In this document: positions 1 through 7,984 of the stretch, piece by piece
Layout of the letters: each line of letters opens with the position of its first letter
Position numbering within the stretch: position 1 is the stretch's first letter
DNA from: Cellulophaga sp. BC115SP
GTDB taxonomy: Bacteria; Bacteroidota; Bacteroidia; Cytophagales; Spirosomataceae
Direction of reading: 5' to 3'
DNA length: 42,445 bases
NCBI RefSeq assembly: GCF_009905545.1
Contig: NZ_JAAALB010000050.1
Location: 1 to 42,445, forward strand
Made by a program: the position numbers and the translations under genes
Notes under the pieces: model-generated
What the model was told of the DNA's origin: nothing
The model's input: the letters and a program-made list of their open reading frames with translations, nothing else
Database searches by the model: none

Positions 1-93
1 GTGCATTTTCGGGGATTGCTTTTTGATAAAAATGCCTGATAATCAATTGTTTATACTCTAAAAGGGAAGCCTAATTAGAAAAGCAAAATAAAA
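1..93. other. Sequence downstream of the CRISPR accessory gene
   Basis: No gene, repeat or clear terminator seen in these first 93 bases. The CRISPR array, if adjacent, would lie to the left of the window. Confidence 0.5.
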
Positions 94-441
94 CTAATAC
101 GCTCGAAACTGCACAAACTCAAAACGAGAAGTTTTGGTATCTCCAACTTGCTCAGTAATGCGTTCGGTAGTACTAGCAATACATGATATACCTATAAATT
201 TAAGCCTTTGAACCAATCTAAAAGCAAAGGTCATTTCACCCATCAAATGTACCGCAAGCGGATTGAGTTGACGAATTTTTATTTCGTATTCGTCCACAAG
301 TATATCAAGCGAAGCTGAATCTAGGGCAGGTGAAATTTGTGGAAATGGTAGATCTATTACTTCTTTATATAATTCAATAGCATGGTCATATTGTTTGGCA
401 GACCATTGTTTACTAGGGTGATTGGTGAGATTGAGGAGCAT
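94..441 (-). CDS. Small CARF-like CRISPR accessory protein, possible ring nuclease
   Basis: A 115-residue protein at the downstream end of the type III locus. The frame stays open further upstream, but I chose the ATG at 441 because the sequence from there (MLLNLTNHPS) looks like a real beta-strand start, an AGAAGAAA purine run lies just upstream, and the residues before it are a shadow of the preceding gene. It overlaps the end of the CARF-HEPN gene by 29 bp. Recognisable blocks are NLTNHPS near the N-terminus, a DLPFPQISP stretch, MGEMTFAFRL and CIASTTER, arranged like a compact Rossmann fold. Small single-domain CARF-like Csx proteins beside type III loci include cyclic-oligoadenylate-degrading ring nucleases. 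Membership here is inferred from size, fold pattern and position; I cannot name the family with certainty. Confidence 0.65.
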   Translation of the reverse strand: MLLNLTNHPSKQWSAKQYDHAIELYKEVIDLPFPQISPALDSASLDILVDEYEIKIRQLNPLAVHLMGEMTFAFRLVQRLKFIGISCIASTTERITEQVGDTKTSRFEFVQFRAY

Positions 442-1789
442 AAATAATTTCTTCTGTGTTTTTAATATATGAAAAAAGATTGTCTTTAAACGTTTTACTA
501 TCACCAGCATTTTTGAGGTATCCCGCATGCTGAATATCATTTCTACTACTCGTAATCTTTGCAAATAAACTAACAAATTGTGTAATTAACGGATTTGTCA
601 TAAGTAGATAAACTCTATCTTTTTCTTTTTTTAGCATAGAGTTCCACTCTGTTTCAGGAGTCTGTTTATGAATTATGTTCAGTATAGAAGAAATAAGTGT
701 TCTTGGTTTTTCTTCATAACAATTGTAAAAACTATCGTTGTAAGTTGTTTTTAATTGGTCGAGTAAATACGTTATAATGCCTTCTTGTAATTGTGTAATA
801 CCTTGCTGTATAAGGTTGTGTTTATAACACCATTTGGAGGATTCTAGCCAGACATATTTTGTTTGAATAAGAGGCGTGACTTTATTTTTAATAATTTGGA
901 AAAGGGGTTTCAGAGGTTTGATAAATAAATCTGATGATTCTATTGTTGCGATAATAGTATTTAAATTCGTAGCGTCAAATTCTTTAAGTCCTTTACCTCT
1001 ATTAGTAAAAATGTTGCCGATTAGTGTATTTAAAATACTCCCCAAACTCTTCAAACTTTTTGATAACTCATCTTTGCCTTGTGTTTGTGCTAATACAGGC
1101 TTTATATTTTCATTGGTTAATTCGAAAATACTATCAGCAAAGCCATACTGATTAAAGTTGTTAGCAGCTTGTGTCCAGCGTTGCAATTCTATTAAAGGTA
1201 AAAGATTGATAATAGGAGCATTACGCTCTTCAATAGGCATACTAAGTACTTTTGCTTGAACCCCTAATTTTTCAAAAGCACCATAAAATACACCTTTGAC
1301 TGAAACATTTTTTGTTACCTTCAAAAAATCAATCAGCGTTACTCCAAGCATTGGCAAAAACCTAAAGGCATGAGTTATATCTAAAATCAGTTCATCTCCA
1401 TTTTCAATAACATTTGATACAGTTTCAAATATCTCCCAAATCTCTTTTTCGGAAAAACCTTCTTTAATTGGTAAAGATTGATATTGAGGATTGTTTGAAT
1501 CTCCTAAAATATTCTTATAAACTGTTTGTAAACCTATATTGGGTAAGTCGTATTGTTTACTGTTGTTATTCCACTGACCATCATCTAGGTAATTCATTTG
1601 ATAAGCCAGTGATGTGGTAAATGTAAAAATCACATCATTTTGAGTGAAATCGCTACAAAATAGCTTAATGATAGCTTCCTGTACATACTTTATATTGCTT
1701 ACCTTTTGCGTAGCATCTTTCTCTATAAAATAGTTACACGGAACATAGTTATTAGTCCCCAAAAACGAAATAAAAACTTTACGTCCCAT
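413..1789 (-). CDS. CARF-HEPN ribonuclease, TM1812/Csx1 group
   Basis: 458 residues. The N-terminus (MGRKVFISFLGTNNY) and the LDITHAFRFLPML block at residues 136-148 are signatures of the TIGR02221/TM1812 family, a CARF domain that binds cyclic oligoadenylate made by Cas10. The C-terminal half is helical and carries RNDIQH at residues 416-421, a good RX4H HEPN ribonuclease motif. The expected role is collateral RNA cleavage after target recognition by the type III complex. The gene starts 1 bp after the ATPase stop codon and overlaps the next gene, so it belongs to the operon. The ligand ring size cannot be told from sequence. Family assignment is firm; the active state is inferred from the intact motif. 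Confidence 0.85.
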   Translation of the reverse strand: MGRKVFISFLGTNNYVPCNYFIEKDATQKVSNIKYVQEAIIKLFCSDFTQNDVIFTFTTSLAYQMNYLDDGQWNNNSKQYDLPNIGLQTVYKNILGDSNNPQYQSLPIKEGFSEKEIWEIFETVSNVIENGDELILDITHAFRFLPMLGVTLIDFLKVTKNVSVKGVFYGAFEKLGVQAKVLSMPIEERNAPIINLLPLIELQRWTQAANNFNQYGFADSIFELTNENIKPVLAQTQGKDELSKSLKSLGSILNTLIGNIFTNRGKGLKEFDATNLNTIIATIESSDLFIKPLKPLFQIIKNKVTPLIQTKYVWLESSKWCYKHNLIQQGITQLQEGIITYLLDQLKTTYNDSFYNCYEEKPRTLISSILNIIHKQTPETEWNSMLKKEKDRVYLLMTNPLITQFVSLFAKITSSRNDIQHAGYLKNAGDSKTFKDNLFSYIKNTEEIIYAPQSHQSP

Positions 1790-1790
1790 T

Positions 1791-2948
1791 TTAAAAGTTG
1801 AGTTTAGTTAACTGATTAAAACCATATACCGTTGCGTCACTACGTTTTTGAAATTGGTCTCCTCCGTACACTACATACGAATTGGTAGTAGGATTGATTT
1901 TCTTGAGATAATTTAATCCTTTGAAAAAATCTTTCTGGATGGTTTTCCCTGATTTTATCTCGATGGCTTCGAGCTGTACACCATTCTGTACCAATAAGTC
2001 TATTTCATGTTGAGCCGAATCTCGCCAAAAATAAAATTGAGGTCTTTTTCCTTGATTCAACGACTTCTTCATTAACTCTGTTATGACCAGATTTTCGAAT
2101 AGATTCCCTTTAGCAAAGTGTAGGTCTAATTCCTGTGTATTTCTAATACCTAATAAATGAGCCGCCAAGCCTGTATCATAAAAATACACTTTGGGGGTAC
2201 TGACCAAACGCTTACTAAAGTTCTCGAAATAGGGATTTAATCGAAAAGCCACAAAGGATGTTTCCAAAACCGACATCCAAGCATTAATCGTTTTGTTATC
2301 TAAACCCAATTCTACTCCAAGACTATTCTGATTAAACAACTGTCCAATACGTCCAGCCAACAATCGAATAAAACGCTGGAACAAATCAAGGTTCATTATA
2401 TTCTTTACTTGTCGTACATCTCGTTCGATATAGGTCTGCAAATAACTATCATAAAAATCTTCTGAACTAATATCATTGACCAATTTTCGAGGATAAAAAC
2501 CTTGTATCAACTGACTTTCCCAATCGGCAGAGAGGTATTGAGTACTTTGCAATTCTTCTATAGCAAAAGGGAGTAAATTAAAAATAGCCACTCGACCAGC
2601 TAAGGACTGGGTAATTTTTTCCATCAGCAAAAAGTTTTGAGAACCTGTCAAAATATATTCGCCCATTCGTTGTCGAGCATCTGTATATATCTGCAAATAC
2701 GAAAACAACTCAGGCACATATTGTACTTCGTCAAGAATAACTCCATTTTGATAGGTTTCCAAAAAACCCACAGGGTCTTGTTGAGCAAAAAGCCTATCAG
2801 AAGGATTTTCGAGCGATACATATTGATAATCAGGACGTAACATTCTCGTCAGCGTAGTTTTACCCGACTGCCTAGGCCCAGTAATACTTACGATAGGATA
2901 TTTTCCTAATAGTTCATTTACTTTATTTGTAATAGTTCGAGCTATCAT
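1791..2948 (-). CDS. AAA-family ATPase with DUF4143 domain
   Basis: 385 residues. Walker A is GPRQSGKTT at residues 24-32, Walker B is VILDEVQ near 70-76, and a sensor-like ILTGSQ follows at 99-104, which is the AAA_14 pattern. The C-terminal part matches DUF4143, ending in HEIDLLVQNG and LEAIEIKSGK, a PD-(D/E)XK-like fold. These proteins are common in Bacteroidota and archaea, often in many copies per genome, and their cellular role is poorly known. It lies between two CARF effector genes, on the same strand, with 1 bp to the downstream gene. The start codon is inside a 47-bp palindrome. It could be a recruited defence component or a selfish passenger; the sequence does not decide. Confidence 0.85.
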   Translation of the reverse strand: MIARTITNKVNELLGKYPIVSITGPRQSGKTTLTRMLRPDYQYVSLENPSDRLFAQQDPVGFLETYQNGVILDEVQYVPELFSYLQIYTDARQRMGEYILTGSQNFLLMEKITQSLAGRVAIFNLLPFAIEELQSTQYLSADWESQLIQGFYPRKLVNDISSEDFYDSYLQTYIERDVRQVKNIMNLDLFQRFIRLLAGRIGQLFNQNSLGVELGLDNKTINAWMSVLETSFVAFRLNPYFENFSKRLVSTPKVYFYDTGLAAHLLGIRNTQELDLHFAKGNLFENLVITELMKKSLNQGKRPQFYFWRDSAQHEIDLLVQNGVQLEAIEIKSGKTIQKDFFKGLNYLKKINPTTNSYVVYGGDQFQKRSDATVYGFNQLTKLNF

Positions 2949-2993
2949 TTTCTTGTATATTTAGGAATTAAATTCCTAAATATACAAGAAAAT
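2947..2993. repeat. 47-bp perfect palindrome over the ATPase start
   Basis: Two perfectly complementary 23-bp arms (2947-2969 and 2971-2993) around a single A. The inner part reads TTTAGGAATT, then its complement. The element fills the gap between the Card1-like stop codon (2997-2999) and the ATPase gene, and includes the A and T of the ATG at 2948 and the purine stretch just upstream. As RNA it would form a long stem that hides the ribosome binding region. There is no T-tract, so it is not a standard intrinsic terminator. Confidence 0.95.
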
Positions 2994-2996
2994 AAA

Positions 2997-4106
2997 CTAT
3001 TTAGAAAGGTCAAACAAGGTTTTATATTCTATCCCATACTCTCTGCACTTTTCGACTATATTTTTACTTAGTAAAGGGTTCGAACTAGTTTCCAAAGGGT
3101 ATTTTGTTATTAGAATACTTTTTGAAATTAATCCTCCAAAAGTATCTCTACGATTTTTTATTCTATCGATATGTTCTGACTTGACATCTCCAGATTTGCA
3201 TTCAATAAAAATAAGTTTCCCATTGTCATTTATTAGAATATCGACCTCGTTTTTTTCAGTGCTTTGATTAGATAAATAAGGAAACTTAACACTTAGATAG
3301 ATATTCTGTGGAGAATATTTCTTCTTCAATTCAGATGCCGTCAAAAGTTCGAACCATCCAGCATTGAAGAAAAAGAAATCTACATCAGCTTCACTTAATG
3401 TACTCCTTAAAAAGATTACATCGTTGTGTTTAGCAAGGAACTTCCCATCATCGAAGCTTAACTTGAATGATTTAGTCGATACCAATTCATTTGAAATTAT
3501 CTTAATAATGCTCTGTTCGTTATTTTTTGAATCTCTGTATTTTCTAAATGGAGTTACTACGTCCTTTAAAAACACTTTCCACGACTCACTTGTATGATGG
3601 TATTTTATGAACTTAATTACTTTTTTAAACTTTAATAAAGCATCTTCGAAATTAATTTTAGAAGTAATTTTTTGCCCTTGAAGCTCTATGTATTCCTCTA
3701 AAAGAATTTCTGTAGTTACGCTATCTTTCGTCTTTTTATTTAACCAGTGAAGATTTTGATTAGTATCAAAATAGCAAACATTCTCAGCTTGATTGATTTC
3801 ATGGGCAAAAGCATATAAAGCCAAAGACATAATTTTTGTTCCACCACTGATATTTGAGATAATTTCATCATCAGCATTGATGTTAAGTAAATGAAGCTTT
3901 TGTAAGCAACTATCATAGTCAAAACCTCCAACGTCAAAAGATTCAACCTTACAGTTGTAACTATTTTCGATGGTATTAACTAAATTTTGGTTATGTACTT
4001 TAGTATCATCTGAATAGAGATGCACCACTTTATCAGGATTGACATATTTGAAAACACGGAAGTTTCCAATGACTTCTTTACCAATCAGCGAGATTAAAAT
4101 TTTCAT
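2997..4106 (-). CDS. card1: Card1/Can2-type CARF nuclease
   Basis: 369 residues. The N-terminal CARF domain shows the ligand-loop motif SNISGGTKIMSLAL (residues 84-97, SGGTK at 87-91). A linker leads to a C-terminal DUF1887 PD-(D/E)XK nuclease domain with NEVDILIND (D289) and FIECKSGD (E302, K304), the expected metal-binding and catalytic residues. AGWFELL near 249-255 matches the GGWFE block of characterised Card1/Can2 proteins, and the length fits. Those enzymes are activated by cyclic tetra-adenylate and cut ssDNA and RNA or nick DNA. The start overlaps the stop of the upstream RAMP gene as ATGA, so the two are translationally coupled. The choice between Card1 and Can2 naming is arbitrary here. 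Confidence 0.88.
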   Translation of the reverse strand: MKILISLIGKEVIGNFRVFKYVNPDKVVHLYSDDTKVHNQNLVNTIENSYNCKVESFDVGGFDYDSCLQKLHLLNINADDEIISNISGGTKIMSLALYAFAHEINQAENVCYFDTNQNLHWLNKKTKDSVTTEILLEEYIELQGQKITSKINFEDALLKFKKVIKFIKYHHTSESWKVFLKDVVTPFRKYRDSKNNEQSIIKIISNELVSTKSFKLSFDDGKFLAKHNDVIFLRSTLSEADVDFFFFNAGWFELLTASELKKKYSPQNIYLSVKFPYLSNQSTEKNEVDILINDNGKLIFIECKSGDVKSEHIDRIKNRRDTFGGLISKSILITKYPLETSSNPLLSKNIVEKCREYGIEYKTLFDLSK

Positions 4107-6145
4107 CCTATCAATTGTTTATAAAGTTCTTGAGCTTTTTCTTTTCCGAGCCATAGAGAAATAGGAAGTTGCCACGGATTGTCATTAAACGTTCTGTTTT
4201 TAAAAGTCTTCCTTGTTTCTTTCTCATCAAAGACTCTTTTTATTGTTTCAATAATAAATTCTTGATAGCCATCAGCTTCATCGTTAAAATCATTTTTCAA
4301 CATATTTCTTAATTCCTTGAAGCTTTTACAAGATGAAAATGGGTTCTCTCCACTTGAACTAGCTATCTTTTTCTTATTCTCAAGTAATTGACGAGCTGAT
4401 TTGACTTGAATATGTTGAGTTGGATATTCTGCTAAAATATCTTTATCCTCCTTGATGGTTTTAAATTGATTTGTCCTTGTTGTTAATATAGGATGTCTTA
4501 GTATTTCTCCTGAACTTGCCATTGCAAATAGTATTTTGATACGTTCAGAATTTATTTTTTCATATCCTATTAACTCCTCAAAAGATGCTAAATACTCTAA
4601 AAACTCACTTTGTAATCCTTTAAGTTGAAGGTCTGATATTTTAATTTTGCCATATCCTAATGGCTTTGCCATACCAATATTATGGAATACTGATTTTTCA
4701 TTTCCATGAAATGTTAAAGCCGATAATAATGCTCCAATTTCAGTTTTTTTAAGATTGTGAAATCTGATTTTTAAAATAAATTCTGTTCCTTCTGCTAAAG
4801 GTTTAAAATGTGTGAAAACGTTTGGATTGTTACGCTGCTCGGCTGTGTATCGTGCTTCAAAAGCTTGATGATTATTGGGGTTTTGTAGAGGGTATCTTTT
4901 ATAACCGCTCAATGTCGCATCTGAATCTTGATAAGAGTAATGCGTGCCATTTTTTTTAGGCTGTTGGAGATAAAAAGGGAAAAAAGAAGCTTTAGGAGAA
5001 CCTAAAATTTCTCTCCTTTCAGGCAAAACTGTTGCACTGGTTGCCATTGCGTTAGATATAAAAACCCTTCCTTTTAGACTATTACCATCATCTATATAGC
5101 CAAATATTAAATCTGGTAAATTGATAATTTGTTTTATTATATCTTTATACGGTCTAATTGGGTTTAGCTCATGGATGCTGTGTTTAAATGGTAGTTTGTA
5201 CATGTACGCTAAACCAAAATGTTTGATACTTTCACTTTGGTTATTTACAGGAGTAAAAAAAACAGGTACTTTAGAACCTTTTTCTAACTTTTGTTTCCAG
5301 AATTTCCAATCTATAGATATATTTTGAGAATCATGGTCTAAGTAGATAAATTTAAAATCTTTCTTTTGTTGTGGTGTAAGAGGATATATTTTAGGATTCT
5401 TGGCATTAAAAAATACAAATTCATTAATTTTACCAGAAGGCGTAGCCCTTTCTTCATTTCTACTTGAAGACTGTCCTGTAAATACAATTGTTCCTTCTGT
5501 CCCTTTATCACTTAAACTTGTAATAAGTCTTCCATATTTATTAGGAACTACTGAAAATTTTTGATGTAAACTTGTATCACCAATCTCATCGTACTTAAAT
5601 TTTGATGACTTGTCACTTGGGTTTTTGCCAAGAAATAAATTTCTAAAAGGTAAATTCAATGGTGCTTTGGCTAATTCCGTATGAGAAATTAATGCAAAAT
5701 TGTCACATTCTTCAATAACCCAGTTTCCTTCAAAATCTTCAAAAAGCCATCCAGCTTGCACATCCGAGCTTTTGTATGAACGCATATACTCACTATCTCT
5801 TGTCAAATCTCTAAAAGCATATCTATCATTATCCACCTGCTTCATTCTCGAAAAGCTCATAATTTCCAGCACATTCCGCAACATTCCTTTGATGGAAGTA
5901 GCAGGGATAAAGTAGCGTTTATTTGCTCCTTCGCCAATATGAGAAAACTCGTTTTCTTCTGTATCTTTGGCGTGTCCATTCCTAATAAAAATTGGTGTTT
6001 CAGCCGTAATTTTTAAGGAAATTTCTCCACTTTCGCCATCAAAAAATGGAATATCATGACTAACTTGGTTAGCCCATTCTGGTTTATATACTTCGCTTTC
6101 CGTAGGAGCGGGTACAAAATTATAGGGTGATTTTACTTCTGTCAT
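4103..6145 (-). CDS. TIGR03986-family RAMP protein, Cas7-like with large insertion
   Basis: 680 residues, much longer than a usual Cas7. The N-terminal RAMP fold has PIFIRNGHAKDTEENEF followed by the characteristic FIPATSIKGMLR block (residues 79-90). The matching glycine-rich loop, GMAKPLGYGKIKI, is at about 491-503, so some 400 residues are inserted within or around one RAMP fold, and a further 180 helical residues follow. D61 lies where the RNA-cleaving aspartate sits in active Cas7 subunits. The family occurs in type III effector complexes. By size and position it parallels the Cas7-insertion subunit of III-D variant complexes. It starts 4 bp after the TIGR04423 gene ends. Confidence 0.8.
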   Translation of the reverse strand: MTEVKSPYNFVPAPTESEVYKPEWANQVSHDIPFFDGESGEISLKITAETPIFIRNGHAKDTEENEFSHIGEGANKRYFIPATSIKGMLRNVLEIMSFSRMKQVDNDRYAFRDLTRDSEYMRSYKSSDVQAGWLFEDFEGNWVIEECDNFALISHTELAKAPLNLPFRNLFLGKNPSDKSSKFKYDEIGDTSLHQKFSVVPNKYGRLITSLSDKGTEGTIVFTGQSSSRNEERATPSGKINEFVFFNAKNPKIYPLTPQQKKDFKFIYLDHDSQNISIDWKFWKQKLEKGSKVPVFFTPVNNQSESIKHFGLAYMYKLPFKHSIHELNPIRPYKDIIKQIINLPDLIFGYIDDGNSLKGRVFISNAMATSATVLPERREILGSPKASFFPFYLQQPKKNGTHYSYQDSDATLSGYKRYPLQNPNNHQAFEARYTAEQRNNPNVFTHFKPLAEGTEFILKIRFHNLKKTEIGALLSALTFHGNEKSVFHNIGMAKPLGYGKIKISDLQLKGLQSEFLEYLASFEELIGYEKINSERIKILFAMASSGEILRHPILTTRTNQFKTIKEDKDILAEYPTQHIQVKSARQLLENKKKIASSSGENPFSSCKSFKELRNMLKNDFNDEADGYQEFIIETIKRVFDEKETRKTFKNRTFNDNPWQLPISLWLGKEKAQELYKQLIG

Positions 6146-6149
6146 TTTC

Positions 6150-6566
6150 TTAATGTTTTTCGGTTGAAGAATTAAAACCTGTAAAAATGAGTGCTTTCAT
6201 GGTCATTACTTCCATTTTTTCACAAAATGCGTCTGGTTCTGGAATCCATAATTGTTGAAAGTAAACGTGTTTTACTTTATCTAAGCGGTGAGGTAAATAG
6301 GCTTTTTCTTCCAATTTATGTCCAGCAGGTAGTTCTTTTAATTTAAACACTTGAATATGATACTTGCCTGTATGACGAATCATGATAGAAGTTCCTCCAT
6401 CTTCTGCGTTCCAAAGCAGGGCTTCAATGATAAAGGTATTTTCTTCAAACTGAACAGAGTCAAAGAGTGCTTTATCTAAAATTTGAGGTTCTTTTTTATT
6501 TGAAAACCAAACATAGCCTTCGTATGTTAGTTTGGGTATATCTGAAAGATTATCTAGTTTCTTCAT
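6150..6566 (-). CDS. TIGR04423-family type III CRISPR protein
   Basis: 138 residues from the ATG at 6566 (MKKLDNLSDIPKLTYEGYVWFSN). Longer starts at 6590 and 6623 exist, but they lie deep in the upstream RAMP gene, and the IPKLxYEGYxWxS opening is where this family normally begins. From 6566 the overlap with the upstream gene is 17 bp. The protein is mixed alpha/beta with no nuclease motif. TIGR04423 members occur only beside Bacteroidota type III CRISPR genes and have no established function. The position between two RAMP genes suggests a structural subunit of the effector complex, perhaps a counterpart of Csx19; that is inference. Confidence 0.8.
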   Translation of the reverse strand: MKKLDNLSDIPKLTYEGYVWFSNKKEPQILDKALFDSVQFEENTFIIEALLWNAEDGGTSIMIRHTGKYHIQVFKLKELPAGHKLEEKAYLPHRLDKVKHVYFQQLWIPEPDAFCEKMEVMTMKALIFTGFNSSTEKH

Positions 6567-7983
6567 AGTCAAATAGGGCTTTTTCGTCATTATTCTTAAA
6601 TACTTTTCCTGTAAAAATTCCATGTCCTTTGGTTGTCATACCGCCCAAAGGGAGTAAGCCTTTGCATAAGTCTTTTAAAGTTTCTTCAAAAGCTTTTTGA
6701 ATCGTATCTTCTTGGTTATAATCCAGATAGACAGTGAACTCAAAAGATGTATCTTCCTTTTTAAAATAAGAAACTTTTTCACTAAACAAAGCACCGTCTA
6801 ATGCTCCGCCTGTAAATCTATCAATGGCTACGTGATTAAAGATTTTATCGTTTTCTACTTCTGTATCAGAATAGTAAAAATCGTTTAATATTACTTTTCC
6901 TCTTTGTCCATCCTCTCGTTTTTCATCACCAGCAGCACCGCCAAAAAGTTCAAAAACAGCATCATTGGCAGTACCAGTATAGCATTTTACGTTAAGGTCT
7001 CTTAATTGCTTATTTTCTGGACTCAATAATTTATCTGCCCATTTTTCAGTCAATCTATTATAATGAAAAGCCGTTCTATGCGACAAAGCTCCTTTGATAG
7101 ATGAAGCAGGAATAAGGGTTCGTTCATCAAACTTGATAGTACCATTTTCATACTCAGCAATTTCTTCAGTGACAGGCTTGTTGTCAGCTTCATCGTCGCC
7201 AAAACCTTCACTAAAAATAAAGAATTTGTCGGGCTTTAAGATTAGCTTATATTCTGTCAAATTTGAGTCATTACTTTTTCTGTCTTTTGGCGTAAATCCT
7301 TCATTTTTATGATTAAATGAAGGATTAAAATTAAGATAGTCATTAAAATCTTTTGAATCTTTTGACTTTTCTAAATCATACACTCGTTGCTCAAGGCTAT
7401 GAATGTTGAGTTTGCCATAACCATTTCTTGTGCCTTGTCCAATTCTAAAGAGTGGACTTGAAAAGTTAGCTAAAATATCATCCCAATGTTTTTTATCTTC
7501 ATTTTTGCCTTTGAGTTCCAATTCAAAAATAAAGCGTGTGCCTTTATAGACTATTTCATTGTCGAAAAGCCCTTTATCTTTGGTATCAGCTACACCTCTA
7601 TCATTAATTCTTACGTGCTGGCGTGATGGCAAGTTGGTATATTTGTCAAGTATATTTTCTGGAATATTTGCCGTTAATCCTTCTGCTACCTCATTTTCAT
7701 TGATGAGCATATAAGCCGAACTGATTTTTAGGCGTGAGCCTAAGCCTGTATTGCCCTTTTGATAGCCAAATATTTCTTTCCAAATAGTACTATTTTCAGG
7801 GTCATTATCTTCCAGTGCGTGACGTAAAACACCAGTTAAAGAAGTTCCCTGAATCATAGGCAAGCCATGAATATCTTTCTGAACTAAAGCATCTTTCAAA
7901 AGAGAGGCTTCGCCAGAACCAACAAATAAGCCCGTTTCTGCTTCTAAAACAATACGAGCAATATATCTATGTGTAAAAGCCAT
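6550..7983 (-). CDS. Tandem Cas7-Cas7 RAMP subunit
   Basis: 477 residues made of two RAMP modules. Module 1 has GLFVGSGEASLLKDALV with D31 in the place of the Cas7 catalytic aspartate, GTSLTGVLR at 46-54 and the glycine loop GQGTRNGYGKL ending near 192. Module 2 repeats the layout with PASSIKGAL at 292-300 and GGMTTKGHG at 447-455. The D residue of module 2 is not clear; an acidic stretch (GDDEADNKPVTEE) lies in its place. The protein should form two adjacent backbone subunits along the crRNA, like the Cas7-2x protein of III-D variant complexes. It starts 1 bp from the end of the Csx10-like gene. Confidence 0.85.
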   Translation of the reverse strand: MAFTHRYIARIVLEAETGLFVGSGEASLLKDALVQKDIHGLPMIQGTSLTGVLRHALEDNDPENSTIWKEIFGYQKGNTGLGSRLKISSAYMLINENEVAEGLTANIPENILDKYTNLPSRQHVRINDRGVADTKDKGLFDNEIVYKGTRFIFELELKGKNEDKKHWDDILANFSSPLFRIGQGTRNGYGKLNIHSLEQRVYDLEKSKDSKDFNDYLNFNPSFNHKNEGFTPKDRKSNDSNLTEYKLILKPDKFFIFSEGFGDDEADNKPVTEEIAEYENGTIKFDERTLIPASSIKGALSHRTAFHYNRLTEKWADKLLSPENKQLRDLNVKCYTGTANDAVFELFGGAAGDEKREDGQRGKVILNDFYYSDTEVENDKIFNHVAIDRFTGGALDGALFSEKVSYFKKEDTSFEFTVYLDYNQEDTIQKAFEETLKDLCKGLLPLGGMTTKGHGIFTGKVFKNNDEKALFDYEETR

Positions 7984-7984
7984 C

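Noticed and set aside
442-576. Longer N-terminus for the small CARF-like protein, starting at 576
   Set aside because: The extra 45 residues lie wholly within the CARF-HEPN coding sequence and look like a frame shadow; the start at 441 has a purine-rich leader and a sensible fold start.
1791-2993. Insertion sequence carrying the ATPase
   Set aside because: There is a palindrome on one side only, no transposase, and no matching terminal repeat or target duplication near 1790.
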